A stretch of 64,000 bases of DNA from Meiothermus cerbereus DSM 11376 (GTDB taxonomy: Bacteria > Deinococcota > Deinococci > Deinococcales > Thermaceae): positions 117,065-181,064 of the forward strand of contig NZ_JHVI01000004.1 in the NCBI RefSeq assembly GCF_000620065.1, given 5' to 3'. Shown piece after piece: positions 50,880 through 59,387 of the stretch. The notes under the pieces were generated by a model. That model saw only the letters and a list, made by a program, of their open reading frames with translations, did no database searches and was not told the origin of the DNA. Positions within the stretch are counted from its first letter, which is position 1; the number at the start of each line of letters is the position of its first letter. The position numbers were made by a program, and so were the translations under genes.

Positions 50880-53189
50880 ATGCGAAAGCGCATCGCTTTG
50901 GTTTTGGTAGGAATTCTTGCAGCCTGCGGAAGAGGGCCCCAGGAGCCGGCTTTTGTCGAGCCAAAAATTGCCCCCCAGACCCGGGTGCTCAACGCGGAGA
51001 CCCGCAATGCCCTCGAGGGCCTGGTCATCAACAACCTGAACGAGTGCCTCGAGTACACCAACCCCAGCCGCCCGCTGTGCCAGGCGACCCTGACCTTCAA
51101 AAAAGGTAGCCCTCAGCTCGAGGCCCTCGAGGTCGGTCAGATCCTGGCCAGCGAGCCGGGCCCCAATGCGCCTTATGGCTTTTTGTTCAAGGTAAAGCAG
51201 ATTTCAGCGGGTAGCGAGCAGGTGGTGGTGGAGGCCGAGGAGGCCGGTCTGGCAGAAGCCATCACCGAGGGCGAGGCCAGCTTCCAGAAGAATCTCAGCG
51301 CCGAAGATTTGGTGCAGGCGGAGGGCCTTTCTCCCGGTGTCCGATTTGCCAACGGCCAGGCCCGCTTCCAGGCCCAGCCGGGGGTGAAGCCCATGAGTGT
51401 GCTCGACTTCACCTTCAACGAAATCATCTACGACGAGGACGGCAACCATTCCACCACCCTCGATCAGGTGCGGGCCCAAGGTAAGGTTTTTTTTGACCTA
51501 CAGAGTGGTTTTTCGGCCAGTATTACCTGGAAAAGAAAACTTGGTATTCCGGTCTATCCAAACGGCGTTTACTTCAAGGCGGCTTTTGGCGTTAAGCACA
51601 ATGCCGAGGTAAAGATTTTCTCCAACCTGGGTAAATCCATCAAGAAGGAGTATGAACTTACCCGATACACCTTCAAGCCCATCACCGTGATGGTGGGGCC
51701 GGTGCCGGTGGTGTTTGTTCCCAACCTCTACATTACCGTCAGTGCTGAGGGCACAGTCTCGGCCAACCTGGTGCTGGGGGCCAAAGAGGAACTCAACGCC
51801 CAGGCCTGCCTGGAGTACAAGGGTGGCTTTAAGAACTGCTCCAGTCTGGGCAAGAAGTTTGAGGCGGGCATCGCCCAGGCCAACAGCACCCTGACGGCAA
51901 CGGCCTCGATGAACGGCAAGGTGGACGTGCTCTTGTACGGCCTGGTGGGGCCTTATGCCAAGCTGGGGGCTTACCTCGAGCTCACTGCCAAAGTGCCCGG
52001 CAATCCGGTCTGGAAGCTGGACGCGGGGGTTAAGGGCAGCATCGGCATTCACGCCGACCTGTGGCTGTTCCGCCTCGACACCGACCTCGAGATCTTCAAC
52101 GAAAAACTGGGCACCATTGCCCAGGCCCAGCCGGGCCCGCCCTCGGTGGTTTTTGGTGGTGGCACTTTTGTCAACTTTGAGGGCGGCCCCTTTGTTAACC
52201 GGCCCTACTACATCTGTGCCACCGCGATGGACCCACAGGATGGCCCGCTTGAAGTGCAGCTAAGCTCTAACCTGGACGGCTCCCTGGGCACCGCCCCCAC
52301 CAGCAGCAAGTGTGTGCCCTATATCTTCACCAGTTCGGGGCCCCGTACCATCACGGCCAGGGCCACCAACTTCCTGAATCTGAGTGCCACCGCCACCACC
52401 ACCCTGACGGTACAGGACGTCCCACCTCTGGCGCACATCATCCAGCCGCTGCCCAGCCTTAACCCCACGCTTCCGCAGGCCAAGGCCGAACCCGCAGGCC
52501 GCTACCTCTTCCTGCAAGCCGTCTGGGAGGATAAAACGCTGAGCGTGAGCGACTGCACCCGTGGCGAGTGGCGCAGCCGCAACAGCGATACCAATGCCGA
52601 TATGGGCGATGAGCTGCCCAGCATCGGCTGCGCCACGCGTATGCGTCTGAGCAACGATCCCGGCTGGCGGCGCATCACCTTCAAATACACCAACCCCCAG
52701 GGGGTCTCGGTAGAGAAGTTTGTGTTGGTGAATGTGGGGGAGCCTGACCCACCCCGCACCAACCAGCCGCCGCTGGCCAAAATCACCCGCCCGGTGCCGA
52801 TTTTTGCCCAGGGCAAAGCGGCCAACCCCACCGTTGATAGCACCAATATCGTGCTGGAAGGTAAAGTTTTCGACGCCGATACCGATACCCTGACCTACGC
52901 TTGGTACATTGCCGAGGTGGTGGGGGGGTATCCCGGCCCCAAGAAAGCAGTGCCTGGGGGTTCGGGCAGCGTAAATATAACCACCACCAGTAGTGGGCTG
53001 CGCCTCAACGCGACCCTGCCTAGTGTCACCATTCCCTTAGCCACCCTTTTCCCCTCTGTTAGCACCTGTCCAGGCTACAAGCAACAGTTTGTGGCCTACC
53101 TCGAGGTCTCGGACGGGGGTACATCCAGCACCTGGCCGCGACCCGTAACCATGTCGCAGCGCTTTGAGCTTCCGGTTTGCATCAAATGA
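50880..53189 (+). CDS. Large lipoprotein with Ig/PKD-like C terminus
   Basis: A 769-aa exported protein; lipobox in LVLVGILAACGRG. Residues about 60-450 form a domain I do not recognise (SITWKRKLGIPVYPNGVYFKAAFG). From about 440 on there are three Ig/PKD-like modules with PTSSKCVPYIFTSSGPRTITARATN-type strands, similar in style to the neighbouring subtilase C terminus. ATG 50880 follows a GGGGAAGGGG ribosome site. It probably has a structural or binding role at the cell surface. Confidence 0.78.
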   Translation: MRKRIALVLVGILAACGRGPQEPAFVEPKIAPQTRVLNAETRNALEGLVINNLNECLEYTNPSRPLCQATLTFKKGSPQLEALEVGQILASEPGPNAPYGFLFKVKQISAGSEQVVVEAEEAGLAEAITEGEASFQKNLSAEDLVQAEGLSPGVRFANGQARFQAQPGVKPMSVLDFTFNEIIYDEDGNHSTTLDQVRAQGKVFFDLQSGFSASITWKRKLGIPVYPNGVYFKAAFGVKHNAEVKIFSNLGKSIKKEYELTRYTFKPITVMVGPVPVVFVPNLYITVSAEGTVSANLVLGAKEELNAQACLEYKGGFKNCSSLGKKFEAGIAQANSTLTATASMNGKVDVLLYGLVGPYAKLGAYLELTAKVPGNPVWKLDAGVKGSIGIHADLWLFRLDTDLEIFNEKLGTIAQAQPGPPSVVFGGGTFVNFEGGPFVNRPYYICATAMDPQDGPLEVQLSSNLDGSLGTAPTSSKCVPYIFTSSGPRTITARATNFLNLSATATTTLTVQDVPPLAHIIQPLPSLNPTLPQAKAEPAGRYLFLQAVWEDKTLSVSDCTRGEWRSRNSDTNADMGDELPSIGCATRMRLSNDPGWRRITFKYTNPQGVSVEKFVLVNVGEPDPPRTNQPPLAKITRPVPIFAQGKAANPTVDSTNIVLEGKVFDADTDTLTYAWYIAEVVGGYPGPKKAVPGGSGSVNITTTSSGLRLNATLPSVTIPLATLFPSVSTCPGYKQQFVAYLEVSDGGTSSTWPRPVTMSQRFELPVCIK

Positions 53190-53301
53190 CGGGCTTTGTT
53201 TGACCCGTAAACGTGTGAATCCAACGCCTTAAGACGTCCTGAGGATGGCTTGATGCAGGTGCTGTTACATCCTCTGGCAGGGCGTCCGCTAAACTGATGC
53301 C

Positions 53302-55671
53302 ATGCTTCACACCCTGGGGGGCCTGCGTCTGGAGGGCAGCGGTTTTAGCCGCGAGAAGCCGCTATTGCTGCTGGCCTATCTGTCCCTGGAGGGCCCCAGG
53401 CCAAGGCGGTTTCTGGCCGAGCTGTTCTGGCCCGAGGCCGCCGACCCCATGAACTCGCTGGCGGTCGTGCTGAGCAAGCTGCGTAAGCTGGGGGTGGCCT
53501 ACAACGACGAGAGCCGGGCCTGGGTAGACCTGGACTGCGATGCCCTGGCCTTGCAGGACGCGCTGCGGGCGGGGCGCTGGGAGGAAGGGATCGGGCTTTA
53601 CCGGGGGCCATTTGCCGAGGGCCTGAAGGAGGCGCTGGGCCCAGAGCTGGAGGAATGGGTGCTGGAGGTGCGGGAGCGGCTGGCCCTGGAGGTGCGCCAG
53701 GCCCACCTGGTGCTGGCCGAGCGCGCGGCTGCCCAGGCCCGCTTTGCCGAGGCAGCGGCGCGGGCCGAGCTGGCCTACCGGGTGGCGGCGGCGCCCCCCC
53801 TCGAGCCCGAAGACCTGCCCAAACTGCACCGGCTGCTGCTGGCTGGGGCACACCCCCTGGCCGAAACCCTCGAGCGCGAAGCCAGGGAGCTGGGCCTGCG
53901 CCTGTCCCGTGGCGTTGCCCCGCGAAGCACCCTGCCGGGCTTGCTCGGACGGGTGCGGGAGCTCGAGCGCCTGCTCAACACCCCCGAGGGGGACTGGGTC
54001 TGGGTCAAGGGCGGGGCCGGGATGGGCAAGAGCGCCCTTTTGCGTGAGCTCGAGGCCCGCACGGGCTGGCTGTACCTACCGGCCCGCTCGGGGTTGCCTT
54101 ATGCCACCCTCGAGCCCCTGCTCGAGTCGGTGCAGGGCGGGGAAGAGGCCCTGCTGCGGCGCCTGGCCGCGCTGGGTGAAAGCCTGCTGGTAGACGGCTG
54201 GGAGCAAGCCGACCCCGAGAGCCAGCGCTTGCTTTCTCGTCTGCGTAAGCTGAGGCCCCCGGGGCGGGTGGTGCTGGCAGGGCAGGGCGAGCCGCCTTTT
54301 GCAGTAGAGGCGCTGCTGGAGCTGGGGCCCCTAAGCCAGGAAGACCTGAGCGGACTGCCAGGGGCCTTTGAGGCCACCGGAGGACTTCCGGTACTGGTGG
54401 CGGCCTGGCTGCGGGGTGAGCCCCTCGAGGCCGCGCTCGAGGCCCGCCTTTGGGCCCTGAGCGAAGAGGCCCGGCAGGTCTACATGGCCCTGGCCCTGCT
54501 GGAAAACCCCGACCTGCTGCTGGCCCGGGGGGCGGTGGGCCTGAACGCCACCGCCATGGCCCAGGCCGTGGATGAGCTGCTCGCGGCGGGCCTGATCGAC
54601 CTGAACGGATCTGTGTTTGGCCGTGAGGCGGCTTTGCGCTACGTGGCCGAACGCCCGGCCCAGGAGGCCCGTCTGAGCCTGGGGCTGGCCCGCCAGCTCC
54701 GACCTCAGCAGGCCCTGCCCCTCTTCCGACGGGCCAGGGCCCTCATCGAGGAGGCCGACAAGCCCCAGATGCTGCAGGCCTACGCCGCCTGGGCTAGCGA
54801 GCTGATCCGGCGCGGGTTTCCCAAGCGGGCTGCCGAGGAACTGGCCGAGGCCCCCCCGCACCCCGAGCTGAGCCTGCTGCGGGCGCGGGCTTTGGAGCGG
54901 GCCGGGATGTATAAGGAGGCGCTCGAGGCCATGCGATTTCTACCCGAAACCCCTGAGCACCTGGCCCTTAAAGCCACCCTGTTTTACCGCCTGGGCCGGG
55001 CCGAAGAGGCCCAGGAAGCTGCGCAAAAAGCCCTTGCGGGCGGCATTGCAGCCCGGGCCGAGGCCCACAACACCCTGGGGCTTATCCTCCTGGCGCGGGG
55101 TGAGCTGGCCGAGGCCTCGGCGGCCTTCCGGCGGGCGGCTGCCTTGTGGCTGGGGCTGGGGGATGAGGGCCGCAGGCTGGGGGCGCTGGGCAACCTGGCC
55201 ATCACCCGGGCCCGACAGGGCGAGAGCGCGGCTGAGGCTTTTGCGGAAGTTTTGCAGGCTGCCCAGGACAACCCCCAGGTACGGGCCCAGGCCCTCATCA
55301 ACCTGGGCAAAGAACTTGAGCGCAAGGGCCACCTCCAAGAGGCCCTGCACAGCTTTCTGCAAGCCGAGCAGGTGGCCCTGAACTCGGGCAACCTCAAGCA
55401 ACTGGCGCTGGCCCGCAACAACGCGGGGGCTTTGCAGCACATCCTGGGGCAGCTCGAGGAGGCCCGCAACCTCTACCACCGGGCCATTGCCGCCGCGCGA
55501 GAGGCCGGCGAGGCCTACGTGCTGGCCCTGGCCCTTTCCAACCTGGCCGAGCTGGAGGGGGACCTCGAGGTCTGGCAGGAGGCCATTGCGGTCTCGGAGA
55601 ACGCCGGGTACCTCGACCTGGCCCAGCAGCAGCGCGAGCAGCTAAGGGCGTTCATGGAGCGTTCAAGTTGA
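53302..55671 (+). CDS. AfsR/SARP-like regulator (BTAD-ATPase-TPR)
   Basis: A 789-aa regulator. Residues about 1-70 are a short winged-helix of the OmpR/SARP type (REKPLLLLAYLSLEGPRPRRFLAELFWPEA, read in parts); about 80-205 is a BTAD-like helical domain. A P-loop ATPase follows with Walker A GGAGMGKS at 237-244 and a Walker B-like LLVDGWEQAD. TPR-like helices fill about 480-780 (AHNTLGLILLARGELAEASA). Such proteins activate by binding direct repeats 11 bp apart. ATG 53302 has TAAACT 6 nt upstream, so it is probably leaderless. Its own 3' end contains site C. Confidence 0.87.
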   Translation: MLHTLGGLRLEGSGFSREKPLLLLAYLSLEGPRPRRFLAELFWPEAADPMNSLAVVLSKLRKLGVAYNDESRAWVDLDCDALALQDALRAGRWEEGIGLYRGPFAEGLKEALGPELEEWVLEVRERLALEVRQAHLVLAERAAAQARFAEAAARAELAYRVAAAPPLEPEDLPKLHRLLLAGAHPLAETLEREARELGLRLSRGVAPRSTLPGLLGRVRELERLLNTPEGDWVWVKGGAGMGKSALLRELEARTGWLYLPARSGLPYATLEPLLESVQGGEEALLRRLAALGESLLVDGWEQADPESQRLLSRLRKLRPPGRVVLAGQGEPPFAVEALLELGPLSQEDLSGLPGAFEATGGLPVLVAAWLRGEPLEAALEARLWALSEEARQVYMALALLENPDLLLARGAVGLNATAMAQAVDELLAAGLIDLNGSVFGREAALRYVAERPAQEARLSLGLARQLRPQQALPLFRRARALIEEADKPQMLQAYAAWASELIRRGFPKRAAEELAEAPPHPELSLLRARALERAGMYKEALEAMRFLPETPEHLALKATLFYRLGRAEEAQEAAQKALAGGIAARAEAHNTLGLILLARGELAEASAAFRRAAALWLGLGDEGRRLGALGNLAITRARQGESAAEAFAEVLQAAQDNPQVRAQALINLGKELERKGHLQEALHSFLQAEQVALNSGNLKQLALARNNAGALQHILGQLEEARNLYHRAIAAAREAGEAYVLALALSNLAELEGDLEVWQEAIAVSENAGYLDLAQQQREQLRAFMERSS

Positions 55672-55683
55672 AGGGAGCACCCT
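55649..55683 (+). promoter_or_regulatory. SARP-type direct repeat and -10, site C
   Basis: CGTTCAT (55649-55655), GGAG, CGTTCAA (55660-55666), 11 nt, then CACCCT (55678-55683), about 58 nt before the second subtilase gene. The repeats overlap the last codons of the regulator gene. Confidence 0.7.
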
Positions 55684-55741
55684 GGGTGCATGCCCAGGAG
55701 TGCCTACCTGCTCGAGGAGACCCTGTGGTTGGAGGTTGAGG

Positions 55742-57328
55742 ATGCGATGGACGGTAGTGTTGACAGTGCTGGTGAGTCTGGTGGGCTGCGACCTTACCCC
55801 GAGGGGTGGGGGGAGCCCGGTTTCGGCCACGGTATACACCTCACCCCGACGGGCCACCTGGGGCGAGGAGGTGCGGGTGAGCATTCCCTGGCGGGCGGGC
55901 TCGAGCCTGCGCCTGACCCTGGCAGGGGAGGTCATCGCGGGGGTTCGCGCCGAGGGGGAAGGAGCGGGTAGTGCGGTTATCTTCAGGGTTCCCAGCAACT
56001 TCTGGGGTGGCCCCCAGCCCCTCGAGCTCACCGAGGGCAGCAACCGCGCCAGCGGCAGCCTGACCGTTCTGGGCGAGGGGGTGGGCACCGAGGCCCTGGT
56101 CATCGTTCGGCCCGGCGTTACCGACGACAGCCTGGCCCAGAAGCTGGCTGGTGCAGGGCTGCGGTTGGTGCCCACTGCCAAGGGGGATCGCTCGCTGCCG
56201 CTGGGCGCTTCGGGGGGGCCTTGCGCTGGGCGGCTGGCCCAGGTGGCTGCCCTTCCGGGGGCGCCTTTGGCCCTGGGGGCTCTGCTCGAGCGGCTCGAGT
56301 CCGCCGCCGCGGGCCTGGTTGTAGACCTGGATGGCATCCTGGGCATCGACCCCCTTACCGGCTACGATACCGACCCCAGCCCAGCCCCCGGCACCAGCCC
56401 CATCAACGCCCGCCAGGCCATAAGGCTCAATCCGGTCAGCAACTACACCGGGGCCGGAACCGCTATCGCCATCGTGGACACCGGGGTGGCCAGCCTGACC
56501 AGCCTCAACCTGCTTCCTGGAACCGACTTCACCGACCCCGACACCCCCCGCCCCAACCTGGATGAATATGGCAGTGGAACGGGCCACGGCACAGCGGCAG
56601 CCGTGCTGGCTGCGGATGCCGCCTACGGTGTGGCTCCCGCAGCCGGGATTCTGCCCATCAAGAGCTGTAACAAGGAGGGCAAGTGCCCCCTGGCGGCGGT
56701 GATTCGGGGCATCTGCTACGCGGTGGCCTTTGCCGAGCAGAACAAAAATCAGAAACTTGTTCTTAACCTGAGTCTGGGCAGCGATACCCCCAGCGAGATT
56801 GTCTACATCATCCTCAAGGATGTCTTGATGAAGCGCGGCGTAGAGGGGATTCCGGTGGTAGCGGCAGCGGGCAACCAGTGGGCCGTTCGCAGCAGCAAAT
56901 CGGGGGTGCTGCACCACTTCCCGGCCTCCTTTGGCGGCAACCGGGGGCTCTCGACCAGCAGCGACCCGGCCCGCCGCATGACCCTGCTCAAGGGGCTTTT
57001 GAGCGTAGGAGCGGTGGGGCAGTACAGCACGGGGCTGCGGGTGAGCAGCTTTAGCGGCCAGGGCGACTTTGTAGACCTGGTAGCCCCCGGTGAGCGGGTC
57101 TTGAGCCTGCGGCCGGGCAACACCGAGGCCCAGTTCACCGGTACTTCCTTTGCCGCGCCCATCGTGAGCGGTGCGGTGGCGATTATCCGCCAGGCCACGG
57201 CCCTGGTGCCCCTGACCCCAGAGGCGCTCGAGTCGGCTTTCTTAGCCAACCTGACCGATCCGGCCACCCCCGGCGAACTCGAGGAGGCCCAGGGCCGGGG
57301 CTTGCTGGACTGGACTCGAGGCCCCTAG
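55742..57328 (+). CDS. Subtilase-family lipoprotein
   Basis: A 528-aa S8 serine protease with a lipoprotein signal (LTVLVSLVGC). The catalytic triad is complete: Asp in IAIVDTGVAS, His in GTGHGTAAAVLA and Ser in FTGTSFAAPIVSGAVA. The oxyanion Asn is in VVAAAGNQWAV. Residues about 25-210 are a beta-rich prodomain region. ATG 55742 is preferred over upstream codons because the lipoprotein signal starts there. It overlaps the convergent prs gene by 4 nt. Confidence 0.9.
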   Translation: MRWTVVLTVLVSLVGCDLTPRGGGSPVSATVYTSPRRATWGEEVRVSIPWRAGSSLRLTLAGEVIAGVRAEGEGAGSAVIFRVPSNFWGGPQPLELTEGSNRASGSLTVLGEGVGTEALVIVRPGVTDDSLAQKLAGAGLRLVPTAKGDRSLPLGASGGPCAGRLAQVAALPGAPLALGALLERLESAAAGLVVDLDGILGIDPLTGYDTDPSPAPGTSPINARQAIRLNPVSNYTGAGTAIAIVDTGVASLTSLNLLPGTDFTDPDTPRPNLDEYGSGTGHGTAAAVLAADAAYGVAPAAGILPIKSCNKEGKCPLAAVIRGICYAVAFAEQNKNQKLVLNLSLGSDTPSEIVYIILKDVLMKRGVEGIPVVAAAGNQWAVRSSKSGVLHHFPASFGGNRGLSTSSDPARRMTLLKGLLSVGAVGQYSTGLRVSSFSGQGDFVDLVAPGERVLSLRPGNTEAQFTGTSFAAPIVSGAVAIIRQATALVPLTPEALESAFLANLTDPATPGELEEAQGRGLLDWTRGP

Positions 57329-58320
57329 ATCAGCACGCTCACCGACTGGTTGGTGTGCACCCGCCGGATGGCCTGGGCCAGAAGAGGTGCGGTGGGCAGG
57401 ATGGTATAGCCCAGGGCTGGGTTGAGCGCGATGGTATCGGTAAAGACCACCTCGCGAATGGCCGGGTGGGCCAGGTTTTCGCGGGCGTTGCCCACCAGCA
57501 CGGCGTGAGAAGCCATCACCACGACTTCAGGAGCCGCCCCTGCGGCCATCAGAGCTTCCACCCCGCGCCGGATGGTTCCACCGGTGGAGATGATGTCGTC
57601 AATGATCAGGGGGCGCTTGCCCGCCACGTCGCCAATCACATAGCTGACCTGGGTCTCGCGGGGGCCGGTGCGGCGTTTGGCCAGAATGGCCAGTGGCAGG
57701 TTCAACCGCTCGGAGAGCCGCCGGGCTTGCTCGGCCCTTCCTGAGTCGGGCGAGACGACCACGGCGTTATCTGTCAAGCGCTGATTTTCCAGGTACTCGG
57801 CGAACAGGCGCACCGCCGAAAGTTCGTCTACCGGCTGATAAAAAAACCCCTGAATTTGCGGGGCGTGCAGGTCTACCGTAATGACCCGGTGGATGCCCAC
57901 GTGTTCCAGCAGGCCCGCTACCAGGCGGGCCGTGATGGGCTCGCGGCCCTGGGTTTGTTTGTCCTGGCGGGCATAGCCAAAGTAAGGAATCACCGCGTTG
58001 ATGCGCCCTGCGCTGCTGCGGCGCACGGCGTCGGCCAGAACCAAGAGTTCCATCAGGTGGTCGTTGACTGGGGGGGCGGTGGACTGGATCAGATATACAT
58101 CGTCGCCGCGAATGCTCTCCAAAAGCCGCACCCGCACCTCACCGTCGGGGAAGCGCTCCACGGTGGCCTCGCCAAGCTGGATGCCCAGGGCCTTGGCCAC
58201 TGCTTCGGCCAGGGGGCGGTTGGCATTGCCGCAAAAGAGTTTGACGTGTCCGCCGTTGGCGTGCTGCAATTCCTCTGATTCTGAACCCAGCCGCTGCTCA
58301 GTTACAGATGCAACCCCCAT
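57325..58320 (-). CDS. prs: Ribose-phosphate pyrophosphokinase
   Basis: A 331-aa PRPP synthetase making PRPP from ribose-5-phosphate and ATP. Motifs are FCGNANRPLAEAVAKALG, PYFGYARQDKQTQGREPITARLVA, TVDLHAPQIQGFF and the PRPP loop LIIDDIISTGGTIRRG. The first about 25 residues are an extra N-terminal extension compared with most Prs proteins. GAGGAAGC lies just before ATG 58320. It supplies the phosphoribosyltransferase at 6.2 kb. Confidence 0.97.
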   Translation of the reverse strand: MGVASVTEQRLGSESEELQHANGGHVKLFCGNANRPLAEAVAKALGIQLGEATVERFPDGEVRVRLLESIRGDDVYLIQSTAPPVNDHLMELLVLADAVRRSSAGRINAVIPYFGYARQDKQTQGREPITARLVAGLLEHVGIHRVITVDLHAPQIQGFFYQPVDELSAVRLFAEYLENQRLTDNAVVVSPDSGRAEQARRLSERLNLPLAILAKRRTGPRETQVSYVIGDVAGKRPLIIDDIISTGGTIRRGVEALMAAGAAPEVVVMASHAVLVGNARENLAHPAIREVVFTDTIALNPALGYTILPTAPLLAQAIRRVHTNQSVSVLI

Positions 58321-58377
58321 GCTTCCTCCTCGAGTACCCGCGCCACTGACAACCCCACGAGTTCATGTTGATACTTT

Positions 58378-58383
58378 AGTATA
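58378..58383 (-). promoter_or_regulatory. -10 box of prs
   Basis: Minus-strand TATACT, within the small palindrome ATACT-TT-AGTAT, about 58 nt before the prs ATG. Confidence 0.45.
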
Positions 58384-58451
58384 ACCTTGCACGCTTCCAG
58401 GAATCGGAGTGGCCTCCAAATCGGGTCTTAATCCAGAGCAGGCCGAACCCA

Positions 58452-59135
58452 TCAAGTGCTCAATACTTTGCCGATCAACTGGGCCAGGCGCTCGGAGGCA
58501 CTTTCTAAAAAGGTTTCGAAAGCGAGGGGGGCTTCACTGCCGGCCTGGTCGGTAATGGCCCGCAGCAGGGCCATCGGCATACCCAGGCGTTTGGCCGTCC
58601 ACAAAGCGGCGGCCCCTTCCATCTCGACAGCATCGGCAGCAAATACCCGCCGTACCTCTTCGGCCTCACTGCGCTGCGCCAGGAAGCGGTCGGCGCTGGC
58701 AATCCGGCCCAGGTGGATGGGTAGCCCCATGCCCAGGGCCGTGCGCAAAACCTTGGAGGTGAGCCCGGCATCGGCAGGGATAAAGCGCTCGCCGGTGGCC
58801 AGTTCACCCGGAGCACGACCAAAGGCTGTGATGTCCACATCGTACTGCACAGCATCCTGGGCCAGCACCAGATCCAGGGTTTTGAGGTCGGGGTTCAGAG
58901 CCCCAGCCACGCCCACCCAGAACGACTGGGCCGGGTTGAAGCGAACCTTGGCATAGGCTACTGCGGCTGCCGCCGCTGCTTTGCCCACACCCGTTTCGAT
59001 GAGCACCACCGGGTAGCGTCCCAGCTCACCCTGGTGGATGACCCAGGGGCCGTCTACGGCCTCCTGCAGGCTAAGCAGACGGCGTAACGCCTGGGCCTCG
59101 ACTTCTTCTGCAGTAAATAGCGCAACCATGGACAT
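58452..59135 (-). CDS. mtnN: 5'-methylthioadenosine/S-adenosylhomocysteine nucleosidase
   Basis: A 227-aa nucleoside hydrolase that splits MTA and SAH (ETGVGKAAAAAAVAYA, VGVAGALNPDL, AVEMEGAAALWTAKRL, LRAITDQAG with the catalytic Asp). It recycles the methylthio group together with MtnA, encoded at 30.7 kb. ATG 59135 has TAGTCT 8 nt upstream on the minus strand. Related to MqnB at 18.2 kb but clearly a different subfamily. Confidence 0.9.
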   Translation of the reverse strand: MSMVALFTAEEVEAQALRRLLSLQEAVDGPWVIHQGELGRYPVVLIETGVGKAAAAAAVAYAKVRFNPAQSFWVGVAGALNPDLKTLDLVLAQDAVQYDVDITAFGRAPGELATGERFIPADAGLTSKVLRTALGMGLPIHLGRIASADRFLAQRSEAEEVRRVFAADAVEMEGAAALWTAKRLGMPMALLRAITDQAGSEAPLAFETFLESASERLAQLIGKVLST

Positions 59136-59309
59136 ACCAGGCTAGACTAGCACTCACCTGAGGTAAGTGCCACGGCTTTCGCCAGGTCTGTGCGGGGTGT
59201 CGCGCCGGATGGCCAAACAGCTAGGTAATAGATAGTGGCGCCCAAATCGCACCCCGATTTGTGATATTTGCACCAAAACCCCATTCAGAACGAAACTTAA
59301 AGTAACGGA

Positions 59310-59336
59310 CATACCCCCTGTGTGGGGGTATGTTTT
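59310..59336 (+). terminator. Isolated terminator ahead of pilin operon
   Basis: CATACCCCC-TGTGT-GGGGGTATG then TTTT, a perfect 9-bp stem. No plus-strand gene precedes it: the upstream gene mtnN points the other way. It could end a small RNA or act as an attenuator for the pilin operon. Confidence 0.75.
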
Positions 59337-59387
59337 GCTTGAGGTTCGGTGCATTCTATAGATAGGTTTTCTGCTACAGGAGTGTGT

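Noticed and set aside
53203..53220. Fourth SARP-type site near TTTGACCCGTAAACGTG
   Set aside because: Only a partial match, one heptamer missing and no -10 at the fixed distance.
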